This document shows, piece by piece, positions 1 through 8,606 of a stretch of 64,000 nucleotides of DNA (position 1 is its first letter; the number at the start of each line of letters is the position of its first letter). Made by a program: the position numbers and the translations under genes. The notes under the pieces were generated by a model that did no database searches, was not told where the DNA came from, and saw only the letters and a list, made by a program, of their open reading frames with translations. The stretch comes from Rhodanobacter sp. (GTDB taxonomy: Bacteria; Pseudomonadota; Gammaproteobacteria; Xanthomonadales; Rhodanobacteraceae), in contig JANJTA010000040.1 of NCBI GenBank assembly GCA_024711345.1, forward strand, positions 57,288-121,287, read 5' to 3'.

Positions 1-161
1 GCGCAGAGGCGCGCCGGGTCGGGCGGGTCCGGCTGGGCGCCGATGCAAGCAGGGGTCACCGTGTCGCTGCCGGAAGCTGCTGCGGCCAGCCGGTGGCCTC
101 CCGGCTGTACACCCCCCGCGGACTTGCTAAGGTTGACCCCTTTCCACTGAAGGGACCGCCC

Positions 162-1541
162 ATGCGTTTGCGTCCGGCTGCCTTGCTCGCCCCGCTCGTG
201 CTGTTGACCGCGCTGGCTTCGCCGCCGCTGGCGGCGGCCGAGCTGGCCATTCCGCCGATCCCATACCACCAGCGCACGCTGCCGAACGGGCTGCAGGTGA
301 TCAGCGTGGAGGATCACGCCAGCCCGAACGTGGCGGTGCAGGTGTGGTACCACGTCGGCTCGAAGGACGACCCGCAGGGGCGCTCGGGCTTCGCGCACCT
401 GTTCGAGCACCTGATGTTCAAGAGCACGAAGCACATGCACGCCGAGCAGTTCGACCGGCTGACCGAGGACGTGGGCGGCGCCAACAACGCCTCCACCGGC
501 GACGACGTCACCAACTATTTCGAGGTGGTGCCCAGCAACCACCTGCAGACGCTGCTGTGGGCCGAGGCCGAGCGGCTGTCCAACCTCAACGTGGACGAGG
601 CGAACTTCAAGTCCGAGCGCGCGGTGGTGCAGGAGGAATACCGCCAGAGCGTGCTGGCCAACCCGTACGGCAAGCTGTTCAACGCGATCGACCCGAAGTC
701 GTACACGGTGCATCCGTACAAGCGCCCGACCATCGGCAGTATCGAGGACCTGGACGCAGCCACGCTGCCGGACGTGATCGCGTTCCACCAGACGTTCTAC
801 CGGCCGGACAACGCCACCCTGATCGTCGCCGGCGATTTCGACCCGAAGCAGCTCGACGCCTGGGTCGACCAGTACTTCGGCTGGATCCCGAAGCCGGCCG
901 CGCCGATCCCGCAAGTCACCGCGCAAGAACCGAAGCGCAAAAAGAACCTGCGCTACACCGTCACCAGCGAGACCGCGCCGCTGCCGGCGGTGGCGATCAC
1001 CTGGCTGCTGCCGCCGGCGTCCGACACCGCCGACCGCATCCCGCTCCAGGTCGCCGCCGCGCTGCTGGCGCAGGGCGATTCCTCGCGGCTGTACCAGTCG
1101 CTGGTGTATCGCCACCAGGTCGCGCAGCAGGTGGGCGCCGACGCCGACGGCCGGGTCGGCCCCGGCCTGTTCACCGCCTACGCGATTCTCGCCAGCGGCC
1201 ACCCGCCGGCCGCGGCGGAGAAGCTGCTGCACGAGGAGATCATCTGGCTGGCCACCCAGCCGATCCCCGCCGCCGAGCTGGACAAGGTGAAGACCCAGCT
1301 GCTGACCGCCGAGCTGAAGCAGCGCCAGACCGCGCAGGGCCTGGCCTTCGCGCTGGGCCAGGCCGCGCTGATCGACGGCAGCGCGGAACACGTCAACACC
1401 GACCTGGCCGCGTTGCAGAAGGTCACCGAACAGGACGTGCACCGGGTGCTGCAGAAGTATGTGACCGGCGCGCACAGCGTCACCATCGACTACCTGCCGC
1501 AGCCTGCCGCAGCCGCGAAGACTTCGGGAGCCGCGAAATGA
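162..1541 (+). CDS. M16 family zinc metallopeptidase, catalytic subunit
   Basis: This is a 459-aa exported peptidase of the M16B (pitrilysin/processing peptidase) family. The inverted zinc motif HLFEH is at residues 79-83, and the third ligand is Glu159, exactly 76 residues after His83 as the family requires. Residues 1-26 form a signal peptide, so it should act in the periplasm. I chose ATG 162 because AAGGG lies just upstream and the signal peptide begins there; an upstream in-frame start at 93 adds an uncharged-looking extension with no ribosome site. The stop codon overlaps the start of the next gene (ATGA), so the two M16 proteins are probably translationally coupled and form a heterodimer. 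The natural substrate is unknown; peptide degradation in the envelope is the family-level expectation. Confidence 0.93.
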   Translation: MRLRPAALLAPLVLLTALASPPLAAAELAIPPIPYHQRTLPNGLQVISVEDHASPNVAVQVWYHVGSKDDPQGRSGFAHLFEHLMFKSTKHMHAEQFDRLTEDVGGANNASTGDDVTNYFEVVPSNHLQTLLWAEAERLSNLNVDEANFKSERAVVQEEYRQSVLANPYGKLFNAIDPKSYTVHPYKRPTIGSIEDLDAATLPDVIAFHQTFYRPDNATLIVAGDFDPKQLDAWVDQYFGWIPKPAAPIPQVTAQEPKRKKNLRYTVTSETAPLPAVAITWLLPPASDTADRIPLQVAAALLAQGDSSRLYQSLVYRHQVAQQVGADADGRVGPGLFTAYAILASGHPPAAAEKLLHEEIIWLATQPIPAAELDKVKTQLLTAELKQRQTAQGLAFALGQAALIDGSAEHVNTDLAALQKVTEQDVHRVLQKYVTGAHSVTIDYLPQPAAAAKTSGAAK

Positions 1542-3007
1542 ACCGCCGCAAGAATGCCTTCCGTCTGGTCGTCTTTACGGCCACTGTGATCGCCGCCGGC
1601 AACGTGGCGGCCGCCGAGTTTCCCGCCACCCCGCCCGCGCCCGGTCCCGCACCGGCGCTGAGCGTGCCGACACCGACCGTGCAGACCCTGGCGAACGGCC
1701 TGCAGGTGGTCAGCGTGCGCCGCGCCGGCCTGCCGCTGGTGACCGCACAGCTGATCGTGCGCAGCGGCGGCGAGATGGACCCGCCGGCGCTGGCCGGTCT
1801 GGCCGACCTCACCGCGAGCCTGCTGAGCAAGGGCGCGGCCGGCAAGAGCGCGCCGCAGATCGCCGCCGCCGCCGAGGCGCTGGGCGGTTCGCTGGATGCC
1901 GCCGCCGGCTGGGACGAAAGCGCGGTCGGCATCACCGTGACCACGCCGAAACTGCCGCAGGCACTGAGCCTGCTGGCCGAGGTGGTGCGACAGCCGGACT
2001 TCAGCGCCGCCGAACTGAAGCGGGCGCAAGCGCAGGCGATCGACGACCTGCGCCTGCTGCTGAGCCGGCCCACCGCGCTGGCCTCGCTGGCGGCCAGCCG
2101 CGGCGTGTTCGGCGAGGGCGCGTATGGCCATTCGCGTGGCGGCACACCGGCCTCGCTCGCGCGGATCGGCCGCGCCGACGTGCAGCGGCTGCACGCGGCG
2201 CTGTACCGGCCGGACAACGCGATCCTGATCCTCGCCGGCGACGTCACCCCGGCGCAGGCGCTTGCGCTGGGGCAGGCCAGCTTCGGCGACTGGGCCCGGC
2301 CGGCCACGCCGCTGCCGGCGCGACCGGCGGGCAAGGCCGCCAGCCGCGTGCCGGCGGTGCTGCTGATCGACCAGCGTGGCGCCGGCCAGGCCGGCGTGGT
2401 CGCGGCACATGCGGCGCCGTCGCGCAGCGACGACGGCTACTACGTGGGCACGGTCGCCAACGCGGTGCTCGGCGGCTCGTACTCGGCGCGCCTGAACGAG
2501 GAGATCCGCATCAAGCGTGGCCTGTCCTACGGCGCTTTCAGCCGCCTGCAGCCGCTGCACGATGCCGGCTTGTGGCTGGCCTCGGCGCAGACCAAGAATC
2601 CGTCGGCGGCGCCGGTGGTCGAGCTGATGCTGGGCGAGTTCAAGCGTCTGGGCGACAGCCGCGTCGGCGACGCCGAGCTGGCCGCGCGCAAGGCCACCCT
2701 GATCGGCGCCTACGGCCGCAGCCTGGAGACCACCACGGGGCTGGCCGACCAGGTCGGCCAGCTGGCCGTCTACGGCGTGCCGCTGGACGAGATCGGTCGC
2801 TACATCGCCAAGGTGCAGGCAGTGACGCCGAAGCAGGTCGAGAAGTACGCGGACAAGCACCTGGCGGCCGGTGCCGTTACGGTGGTGGTCGGCGACGCCG
2901 CGCAGTTCGCCGCGGACGTCCGCAAGGCGCATCCGCAGGCCGCGCTGCTGGAATCGACCGCGCTGGACCTGGACAGCCCGACCCTGCAGCCGGTGCTCGG
3001 CAAGTAG
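1538..3007 (+). CDS. M16 family peptidase-like protein, non-catalytic partner
   Basis: This 489-aa protein has a signal peptide (about residues 1-26, ending AAA) and the two-lobed M16 fold. Where the HxxEH zinc motif should be it reads GLADLTASLL, so the metal ligands are missing. In M16B heterodimers one subunit keeps the zinc site and the other supplies a glycine-rich substrate-binding loop; this gene fits the second role. It overlaps the catalytic partner by 4 bases (ATGA), which favours equal synthesis. A strong hairpin terminator follows 27 bases after its stop codon, so the pair forms a two-gene operon. The pairing is an inference from adjacency and the motif loss. Confidence 0.92.
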   Translation: MNRRKNAFRLVVFTATVIAAGNVAAAEFPATPPAPGPAPALSVPTPTVQTLANGLQVVSVRRAGLPLVTAQLIVRSGGEMDPPALAGLADLTASLLSKGAAGKSAPQIAAAAEALGGSLDAAAGWDESAVGITVTTPKLPQALSLLAEVVRQPDFSAAELKRAQAQAIDDLRLLLSRPTALASLAASRGVFGEGAYGHSRGGTPASLARIGRADVQRLHAALYRPDNAILILAGDVTPAQALALGQASFGDWARPATPLPARPAGKAASRVPAVLLIDQRGAGQAGVVAAHAAPSRSDDGYYVGTVANAVLGGSYSARLNEEIRIKRGLSYGAFSRLQPLHDAGLWLASAQTKNPSAAPVVELMLGEFKRLGDSRVGDAELAARKATLIGAYGRSLETTTGLADQVGQLAVYGVPLDEIGRYIAKVQAVTPKQVEKYADKHLAAGAVTVVVGDAAQFAADVRKAHPQAALLESTALDLDSPTLQPVLGK

Positions 3008-3033
3008 TTTTTCTCCAGCGCGGGCGGCACCCG

Positions 3034-3060
3034 AACCCCGGCCATCGTGCCGGGGTTTTT
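3034..3060 (+). terminator. rho-independent terminator of the M16 operon
   Basis: A 9-bp perfect stem (AACCCCGGC at 3034-3042 with GCCGGGGTT at 3049-3057) has a 6-base loop and runs into five T residues at 3056-3060. It lies just after the second M16 gene and before the pagL promoter region. Confidence 0.88.
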
Positions 3061-3175
3061 ACATCGCGCGGGCAACAATCCGTTGCCGAAATCGCACCAA
3101 AGGAAAGCTGCGCCGGGCGTCGGCCATTTGTAGACTATGCGGTACATAAAAAGAAACCTGCCGCGAGGTTGCCCC

Positions 3176-3697
3176 ATGTCCCTTCGTCCCCTCATCCGCA
3201 GCGCGCTCGCGCTCGCCCTGGTCACCGCCGCGCTGCCTGCGACGGCCGCCCGCTTCGAGCTGCAGGCCGGCCGCAGCTATTCGAACAGCCACGGCGCGAA
3301 CACCGCCTTCGTCGAGGCCGTGTTCGCGCCGCAGCCGCTGGGCCAGACCCGCTTCACCTGGGCGCCGGATGTCTCGCTCGGCTGGATCGATGGCCGCCAC
3401 GTGGCGTCCGACGACAGCCGCTACACCAATCGCGACTCGGTGGCCTTGCTGGCCGCCGGCGCGCGCTTCCACTTCGGCGAGGCCGGCGACTGGTATCAGC
3501 CGCTGTTCTTCAGCGAGCAGCTCGCCGTCACCAACCACACCACCCACGCACTCTCCAGCCACTACCAGTTCGTCAGCACGCTGGGCTGGCAGGCGAAGCA
3601 TTTCAGCGTGGCGCTGCGGCACGTCTCCAACGGCGGGCTGCACCGTCCGAACACCGGCGAGACGATGGCGCTGGTCGGCGTCGCGTTCGATCTCTGA
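3176..3697 (+). CDS. pagL: lipid A 3-O-deacylase PagL family
   Basis: A 173-aa outer membrane protein with a signal peptide (about residues 1-25, ending ATAA). The size and the alternating beta-strand pattern match the small 8-stranded barrel enzyme PagL, which removes the 3-O acyl chain from lipid A. The C-terminal RHVSNGG motif places the catalytic His at 149 and Ser at 151, with Glu162 as a possible acid of the triad. ATG 3176 is preferred over an earlier in-frame ATG at 3137 because it starts a clean signal peptide and has a GAGG-like site upstream. The protein is otherwise isolated: it follows a terminator and converges on the emrB-like gene. Confidence 0.85.
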   Translation: MSLRPLIRSALALALVTAALPATAARFELQAGRSYSNSHGANTAFVEAVFAPQPLGQTRFTWAPDVSLGWIDGRHVASDDSRYTNRDSVALLAAGARFHFGEAGDWYQPLFFSEQLAVTNHTTHALSSHYQFVSTLGWQAKHFSVALRHVSNGGLHRPNTGETMALVGVAFDL

Positions 3698-3702
3698 GCT
3701 CG

Positions 3703-3734
3703 CGACGAACGGCTCCGTGCGGAGCCGTTCGTCG
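3703..3734. terminator. 14-bp perfect hairpin between convergent genes
   Basis: CGACGAACGGCTCC (3703-3716) pairs perfectly with 3721-3734 around a 4-base loop. It lies 5 bases after the pagL stop and 23 bases from the emrB stop. No T-run follows on either strand, so it may act as a bidirectional terminator with help or simply protect 3' ends. Confidence 0.55.
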
Positions 3735-3756
3735 ATGCCAATGCGTGCCGGCGGCT

Positions 3757-5283
3757 TCAGTGGCCGCCGGAGACGGTGCGCGCCTTCGGCGTGAACGGCG
3801 GCTTGGCCAGCCAGATCACCAGCACCAGCGCGAGGAAGATCCAGCCCAGCGCGTGGAACACCTCGTTGAACGAGATCTGGTAGGCCTGCTGGGTGATGAT
3901 GCCGTTGAGCACGCCGGCAGCAGTCTGCTGGTCGCCCTGGCCGATCTGCTGCATCGCGGCCTGCGCGGTCGGGCTGTAGGCGGTGATGTGCTCGGTCAGC
4001 TGTTCGTGGTGGGTCACCGCGCGGCGCTCCCACAGCAAGGTGGTGAGCGAGGCGGAAAAGCTGCCGCCCAGCGTGCGCAGGAAGGTGGCCAGGCCGGAGC
4101 CGGAGGCGATCTCGTTCTGCTGCAGGTCCGACAGCAAAATGGTCAGCACCGGCATGAAGAACAGCGCCACGCCCAGGCCCTGCCAGAGCTGCACCATCGC
4201 CACGTGGTAGAAGTCGATGCCGATGAAGAAGTCCGCGCGCATGAAGCAGGTCAGGCCCATCACCACGAACGCCGCCGCGGCCAGCAGGCGCAGGTCCATG
4301 CGCGGCCCGTACTTGCCCACCACGAAGGTCAGCAGCACCGGGATGATGCCCAGCGGCGCACTGGCGTAGCCGGCCCAGATCGCGGTGTAGCCGAGGTTGC
4401 GCTGCAGCCACAGCGGCACCATCAGCGCGATGGCGAAGAACGCCGCATAGCCGAGGATCAGCGCGATCGTGCCGACAGTGAAGTTGCGGTGGCGGAACAG
4501 CTTGAGGTCGACGATCGGGTCCTTGTCGGTCAGCTCCCAGATCAGGAACACCGCGATGCCGATCGCCGCGACGATGCTGGTGACGATGATGAAGGTGGAG
4601 TTGAACCAGTCCTCGTCGTTGCCCTTGTCCAGCACGATCTGCAGCGCGCCCACGCCGACGATCAGGCTGACCAGGCCGACGTAGTCGATCTTCGGTCGCT
4701 CGGTCTGCTCCACTTTCGCGCGCAGCTGGTTGGCCACCACCATGCTGGCGAAGATGCCGATCGGCACGTTGATGAAGAAGATCCACGGCCACGAATAGTT
4801 GTCGGTGATCCAGCCGCCGAGGATCGGCCCGGCGATCGGCGCCACCACCGTCACCATCGCCAGCAGCGCCAGCGCCATGCCGCGCTTGGCCGGCGGGTAG
4901 ATGCCGATCAAGAGGCTCTGCGTGATCGGGTACATCGGCCCGGCCACCGCGCCCTGCAGCGCGCGGAACAGGATCAGCATGCCCATGCTCTGCGACACGC
5001 CGCAGAGGAACGAGGTCAGCGCGAACAGCAGCGTGCAGGCGGTGAACAGTCGCACCTCGCCGAAGCGGCGGCTGAGGAAGCCGGTCAGCGGCAGCGCGAT
5101 GGCCATGCTCACCGCGAACGAGGTGATCACCCAGGTGCTCTGGTTGCTGCTCACGCCGAGGTTGCCGGCGATGGTCGGCAGCGACACGTTGGCGATGGTG
5201 GTGTCCAGCACCTGCATGAACGTGGCCAGCGACAGGCCGACCGTGCTCAGGGCCAGGTTGGGCGGGCGGAATTCGGTGGTCAT
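3757..5283 (-). CDS. emrB: EmrB/QacA-type multidrug MFS transporter (DHA2, 14 TM)
   Basis: A 508-aa integral membrane protein of the DHA2 drug:proton antiporter family, which has 14 transmembrane helices. Family signs seen are the N-terminal LDTTIANVSLP motif, the motif A loop GFLSRRFGEVR and the antiporter motif C region GPILGGWI followed by FFINVPIG. It is the last gene of a minus-strand operon marR - outer membrane factor - emrA - emrB, so it should expel hydrophobic drugs or uncouplers through a tripartite EmrAB-TolC-like conduit. The start at 5283 lies 106 bases after the emrA stop; this gap is filled by a REP pair (5302-5376). Its real substrates cannot be told from sequence. Confidence 0.93.
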   Translation of the reverse strand: MTTEFRPPNLALSTVGLSLATFMQVLDTTIANVSLPTIAGNLGVSSNQSTWVITSFAVSMAIALPLTGFLSRRFGEVRLFTACTLLFALTSFLCGVSQSMGMLILFRALQGAVAGPMYPITQSLLIGIYPPAKRGMALALLAMVTVVAPIAGPILGGWITDNYSWPWIFFINVPIGIFASMVVANQLRAKVEQTERPKIDYVGLVSLIVGVGALQIVLDKGNDEDWFNSTFIIVTSIVAAIGIAVFLIWELTDKDPIVDLKLFRHRNFTVGTIALILGYAAFFAIALMVPLWLQRNLGYTAIWAGYASAPLGIIPVLLTFVVGKYGPRMDLRLLAAAAFVVMGLTCFMRADFFIGIDFYHVAMVQLWQGLGVALFFMPVLTILLSDLQQNEIASGSGLATFLRTLGGSFSASLTTLLWERRAVTHHEQLTEHITAYSPTAQAAMQQIGQGDQQTAAGVLNGIITQQAYQISFNEVFHALGWIFLALVLVIWLAKPPFTPKARTVSGGH

Positions 5284-5301
5284 CGGAACCAGTCGGTCGT
5301 T

Positions 5302-5376
5302 GTAGGAGCCCGCTTGCGGGCGATGCTCTTGCTCTGGATTTCCGGAACAGAAGCGTCGCCCGCAAGCGGGGCCCCA
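5302..5376. repeat. REP pair (BIME-like) in the emrA-emrB gap
   Basis: Two inverted copies of a REP-like unit. The first is GTAGGAGCCCGCTTGCGGGC at 5302-5321 continuing to 5326, with inner arms GCCCGC/GCGGGC. The second, at 5353-5376, is the reverse complement with small changes. The same unit occurs at 63719-63795. Such pairs fold into a cruciform or hairpin and are spread through genomes with RAYT transposases. Here it separates two genes of one operon. Confidence 0.85.
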
Positions 5377-5389
5377 CGGAGGTTTGGAA

Positions 5390-6592
5390 TTACTTGCCGC
5401 GGGCCATGTTGGCGTGGACGATCTGCGCGATCGTCGCGTCCGCGCTGGCCAGCTGCTGCCGGTAGACGTCGGTGCTGAAGGCGGGTTTGGTCGGCGACTG
5501 CTGCGACAGCATCGGGCCGTGCTGGTCGTGCAGGCTCACGTCCACGTTCAGCGACATGCCGATGCGCAGCGGATGTTTGTCCAATTGGGCGGGGTCGTCG
5601 AACACGATGCGCACCGGGATGCGCTGCACGATCTTGATCCAGTTGCCGGTGGCGTTCTGCGCCGGCAGCAGCGAGAACGCGCTGCCGGTGCCCACGCCCA
5701 GGCTCTGCACCTTGCCCTTGTATTCCACCTTGCCGCCGTAGACATCGGACTCGATCGTCACCGGCTGGCCGATGCGCATGTCGGTGAGCTGGGTTTCCTT
5801 GAAGTTCGCGTCCACCCACACGCCGCGCAGCGGCACCACCGCCATCAGCGCGGCGCCCGGCTGCACGCGCTGGCCGACCTGTACCGAGCGCTTGGCCACG
5901 TAGCCGTCCACCGGCGCGACCAACGTGGTGCGCTCGTCGTCGAGGAAGGCGGCACGCAGGCGCGCGGCGGCGGCCTGCACGTCGGGGTGCGAGGCGACCA
6001 CGGTGTCGTCCACCAGCACCTTGCTGGTCTGGTACTGCTGCTGCGCCGCGATCAGCGCGCTCTCGGCGCTGGTCAGCGCGTCGCTGGCGTGCGCCAGTTC
6101 CTCGGCCGAGATCGCGCCGGACCTGGCCAGCGCCACGCGCCGCTGGTAATCGGCGCGGGCCTTGTCCACTGCGGTCTGGCGCGCGGCCACGTCGGCCTGC
6201 GCACCGCTCACGCTGGAGTACAGCCCGCGCACCTTGCGCACGGTGGCGGCGAGGTTGGCCTTCGCCTCGGCCAGCGCCACGTCGGCGTCGCTGGGGTCGA
6301 GCCGCACCAGCACGTCGCCGGCGTGCACCAGGTCGCCGTCGTCGGCGCCGATGCTGACCACGGTGCCGGGTACCTGCGGGGTGATCTGCACCACGTTGCC
6401 GTTGACGTAGGCGTCGTCGGTGCCCTCGTACCAGCGGCCGTCGAGGAAGTACCACAGCGCCCAGCCGACGGCGGCCAGCAGCATCGCGCCGCCAAGCAGG
6501 CGCAGCAGCAGGCCGCGCGGGTTCTTCTTCGCCGGCGCGGCGCCCGGGGTGCCGGCGGCGTCGCTCGAATCAGGAAGGGTCTGGCTGGACAT
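5390..6592 (-). CDS. emrA: EmrA-type periplasmic adaptor (HlyD/MFP family)
   Basis: A 400-aa membrane fusion protein. A cytosolic N-terminal tail (about 1-30) precedes one transmembrane helix (about residues 31-50, LLRLLGGAMLLAAVGWALWY). Then come a lipoyl half (NVVQITPQVPGTVVSIGADDGDLV), an alpha-helical hairpin (about 95-205), and the second lipoyl half and beta-barrel (VDGYVAKRSVQVGQRV onward). This order is that of EmrA. It should bridge EmrB in the inner membrane to the outer membrane factor encoded just upstream. The start is 9 bases after the stop of the upstream gene, which indicates co-transcription. Confidence 0.92.
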   Translation of the reverse strand: MSSQTLPDSSDAAGTPGAAPAKKNPRGLLLRLLGGAMLLAAVGWALWYFLDGRWYEGTDDAYVNGNVVQITPQVPGTVVSIGADDGDLVHAGDVLVRLDPSDADVALAEAKANLAATVRKVRGLYSSVSGAQADVAARQTAVDKARADYQRRVALARSGAISAEELAHASDALTSAESALIAAQQQYQTSKVLVDDTVVASHPDVQAAAARLRAAFLDDERTTLVAPVDGYVAKRSVQVGQRVQPGAALMAVVPLRGVWVDANFKETQLTDMRIGQPVTIESDVYGGKVEYKGKVQSLGVGTGSAFSLLPAQNATGNWIKIVQRIPVRIVFDDPAQLDKHPLRIGMSLNVDVSLHDQHGPMLSQQSPTKPAFSTDVYRQQLASADATIAQIVHANMARGK

Positions 6593-6601
6593 GGGGCTGC
6601 C

Positions 6602-8053
6602 TCAGGAACGTGACGGGGTGGGGGATGGGGTGGCGGCGGCCGCGTCGGTGCGCGGCTGGTAGCCGCCGCCGAGCGCCTGGATCAACTGCACCGAGAGATC
6701 GGCCTGCTGCGCCTCGAGCGCGGCGCTGCCGCGTTCGGCGGCGAGCAGCTGCTGGCGCACGCTGAGCGCCTCCAGGTAGCTGCCGATGCCGGCCTTGTAG
6801 CGCTGTTCGGCCAGATCCCAGGCCTGTTGCGCGGCATCCTGCGCGCGCTGCTGCGCGGCGATCTGGGTCTGCAGCGACTTGAGCGCGGACAGTTCATCGG
6901 CGACCTGGTTGAGCGCGCCGACCAGGGTCTGGTTGTACTGCGCCACGGCCACGTCGTACTGCGCATCCCTGGCCGACAGGTTGGCGCGCAGGCGGCCGCC
7001 GTCGAAGATCGGCAGGCTGAGCGACGGCCCGGCCTGGTAGAACCGTCCGGCCAGGCTGAGCGGGTTGGCGCCGCCCATGCTGACCAGGCCGGCCATCGCG
7101 CCGATGCTGATGTCCGGCAGGAACGCAGTCTTCGCCGCCTTGATGTCCTTGCCGGCGGCCTCGACGCGCCAGCGCGCGGCAACCAGGTCGGCGCGGTGGC
7201 CGACCAGTTCCAGCGGCAGGTTCGCCGGCACCGCCAGCGCCGCCGGCGCCAGCGGCCGCGGCCGCTCGATCTGCAGGCCGCGGTCCGGGCCCTTGCCCAG
7301 CAGCACCGCCAGCGACGAGCGCGCCGCCTCGACCGCGCGGCGCGCCAGCGCCGCCTGCTGCTCGGCGCTGGCCACTTCGGCGTCGCCCTGTTTCAGCGCA
7401 ACCTGGTTGTCGATGCCGGCGGCCACGCGCTGGCGGGTCAGCTCGCGCGCGGCACCGGCGCGTTGCAGCTCGGCGTCGGCCAGGTCCTGCTGGGTGAAGG
7501 CGTAGCCGAGCTGCACATAGGCGCGGGCCACGTTGCCGGACAGCTCGATGCGCGCGGCACGGGCGTCCACCTCGGCGGCGCGCGTCTGGCCCAGCGCCGC
7601 TTCCCATGCGGCGCGCTTGCCGCCCCACGGGTCCAGATCCCACTTGAAGCTGGCGTAGCCGTACTTGGCGATGGCGAAGTGCGCCTTGTCGCCGAGCAGC
7701 GCGGCCGGCGGCCGCGCACCGGCGAGCGCGGCGCCGCCGCTCACGCTGGGCCCGCGCGCGGCGTCGGCGAGGCCCGCCTCGGCCTGCGCGGCGCGGGCGC
7801 GCGCATCGGCCACGCCCAGGCCGGGGTTGTCCTGCAGCGCCTCGGCGATCAGCGCATCCAGTTGCCGGTCGCCCAGCCCGGTCCACCAGTCGGCGGCTGG
7901 CCACGCGGCCGCGGACAGCTGGCCCAGGCTGCGCTCGGCGTGCAGGGTGGAGGGGTCGGTCGGCGTGCCTTCCGGGTGCAGGCCGCCGCTGCTGGCGCAG
8001 GCGGCCAGCGCAAGAGTCAGGGCGGCCGCAGCCGCCAGTCGATGCAGACGCAT
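6602..8053 (-). CDS. NodT/OprM-type outer membrane efflux lipoprotein
   Basis: A 483-aa outer membrane factor of the TolC superfamily. The first 20 residues are a lipoprotein signal ending in the lipobox LAAC, so the mature protein is lipid-anchored. Two repeated OEP domains (about 60-250 and 270-460) carry the long alpha-helices with Ala/Gln heptads expected of the periplasmic tunnel. ATG 8053 is chosen over an upstream in-frame start at 8119 because only 8053 puts the lipobox at the right distance. It is the second gene of the marR-emr operon and probably forms the exit duct for EmrAB. Confidence 0.9.
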   Translation of the reverse strand: MRLHRLAAAAALTLALAACASSGGLHPEGTPTDPSTLHAERSLGQLSAAAWPAADWWTGLGDRQLDALIAEALQDNPGLGVADARARAAQAEAGLADAARGPSVSGGAALAGARPPAALLGDKAHFAIAKYGYASFKWDLDPWGGKRAAWEAALGQTRAAEVDARAARIELSGNVARAYVQLGYAFTQQDLADAELQRAGAARELTRQRVAAGIDNQVALKQGDAEVASAEQQAALARRAVEAARSSLAVLLGKGPDRGLQIERPRPLAPAALAVPANLPLELVGHRADLVAARWRVEAAGKDIKAAKTAFLPDISIGAMAGLVSMGGANPLSLAGRFYQAGPSLSLPIFDGGRLRANLSARDAQYDVAVAQYNQTLVGALNQVADELSALKSLQTQIAAQQRAQDAAQQAWDLAEQRYKAGIGSYLEALSVRQQLLAAERGSAALEAQQADLSVQLIQALGGGYQPRTDAAAATPSPTPSRS

Positions 8054-8072
8054 GGGGGAGTCCAGGGGGAGG

Positions 8073-8531
8073 TCAGCTCTTGTCGCGCAGCGCATGCAGC
8101 ACGCGCTGCAGGTAGTCATGCAGTTGTGCCTGTTCGGCCTCGCTCAGCGAGCGCTGCGCGGCGGTCAGCACGCGTTCGTTGCAGTCGATCAGCTGCGTCC
8201 ACAGCGCGTTGCCGGCGTCGGTCAGCTCGATGCGCAGGGCGCGCCGGTCCTGCTCGTGCCGGCAGCGGCGCAGGTAGCCCTTGCCCTCGAGGTGGTCGAG
8301 CTGGCGGGTCATCGCGCCGCCGTCCAGTTCCACCGAGCGGGCCAGCTCGCTGGCCGACATCGGGCCGAGCCGGGCCAGCCGCTTGAGGATCAGGAACTGG
8401 GTGAAGCTCAGGTTCAAGCCGTTGGCCGCCAGCTCGCCTTCCATCGCGCGCACGACCTCCGCGCGGACCAGGCCGAGCAGGATGCCCAGGCTTTCCTTGG
8501 GGGTAGTGAAGGCAAGCGATTCGCTGTTCAT
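8073..8531 (-). CDS. MarR family transcriptional regulator of the emr operon
   Basis: A 152-aa winged-helix regulator. The recognition region is about residues 45-100 (LILKRLARLGPMSASELARS followed by the LDGGAMTRQLDHLEGKGYL helix-wing). It is first in the operon with the efflux genes, the usual arrangement for a repressor that leaves DNA when drugs bind. Start 8531 is preferred over 8567: a sigma-70 promoter (TTGACA 8562-8567, TAGAAT at 8540-8545 on the minus strand, 16-bp spacing) places the transcription start within one to three bases of this ATG, so the mRNA is probably leaderless. The longer start would overlap the -35 box. Confidence 0.9.
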   Translation of the reverse strand: MNSESLAFTTPKESLGILLGLVRAEVVRAMEGELAANGLNLSFTQFLILKRLARLGPMSASELARSVELDGGAMTRQLDHLEGKGYLRRCRHEQDRRALRIELTDAGNALWTQLIDCNERVLTAAQRSLSEAEQAQLHDYLQRVLHALRDKS

Positions 8532-8539
8532 AGCCGCGC

Positions 8540-8577
8540 ATTCTATTGCCCGAAGTATATTTGTCAATGCAAATATA
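8540..8577 (-). promoter_or_regulatory. sigma-70 promoter with embedded MarR operator
   Basis: On the minus strand TTGACA (8567-8562) and TAGAAT (8545-8540) are 16 bp apart. A perfect inverted repeat TATATTTG-N6-CAAATATA covers 8556-8577 and overlaps the -35 box and spacer, in a locally AT-rich patch inside very GC-rich DNA. This is the expected geometry for autorepression by the MarR protein encoded 8 bases downstream of the -10. Confidence 0.82.
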
Positions 8578-8606
8578 TTCGAGTTCAGTTTTGCTTGGGC
8601 AAACGT

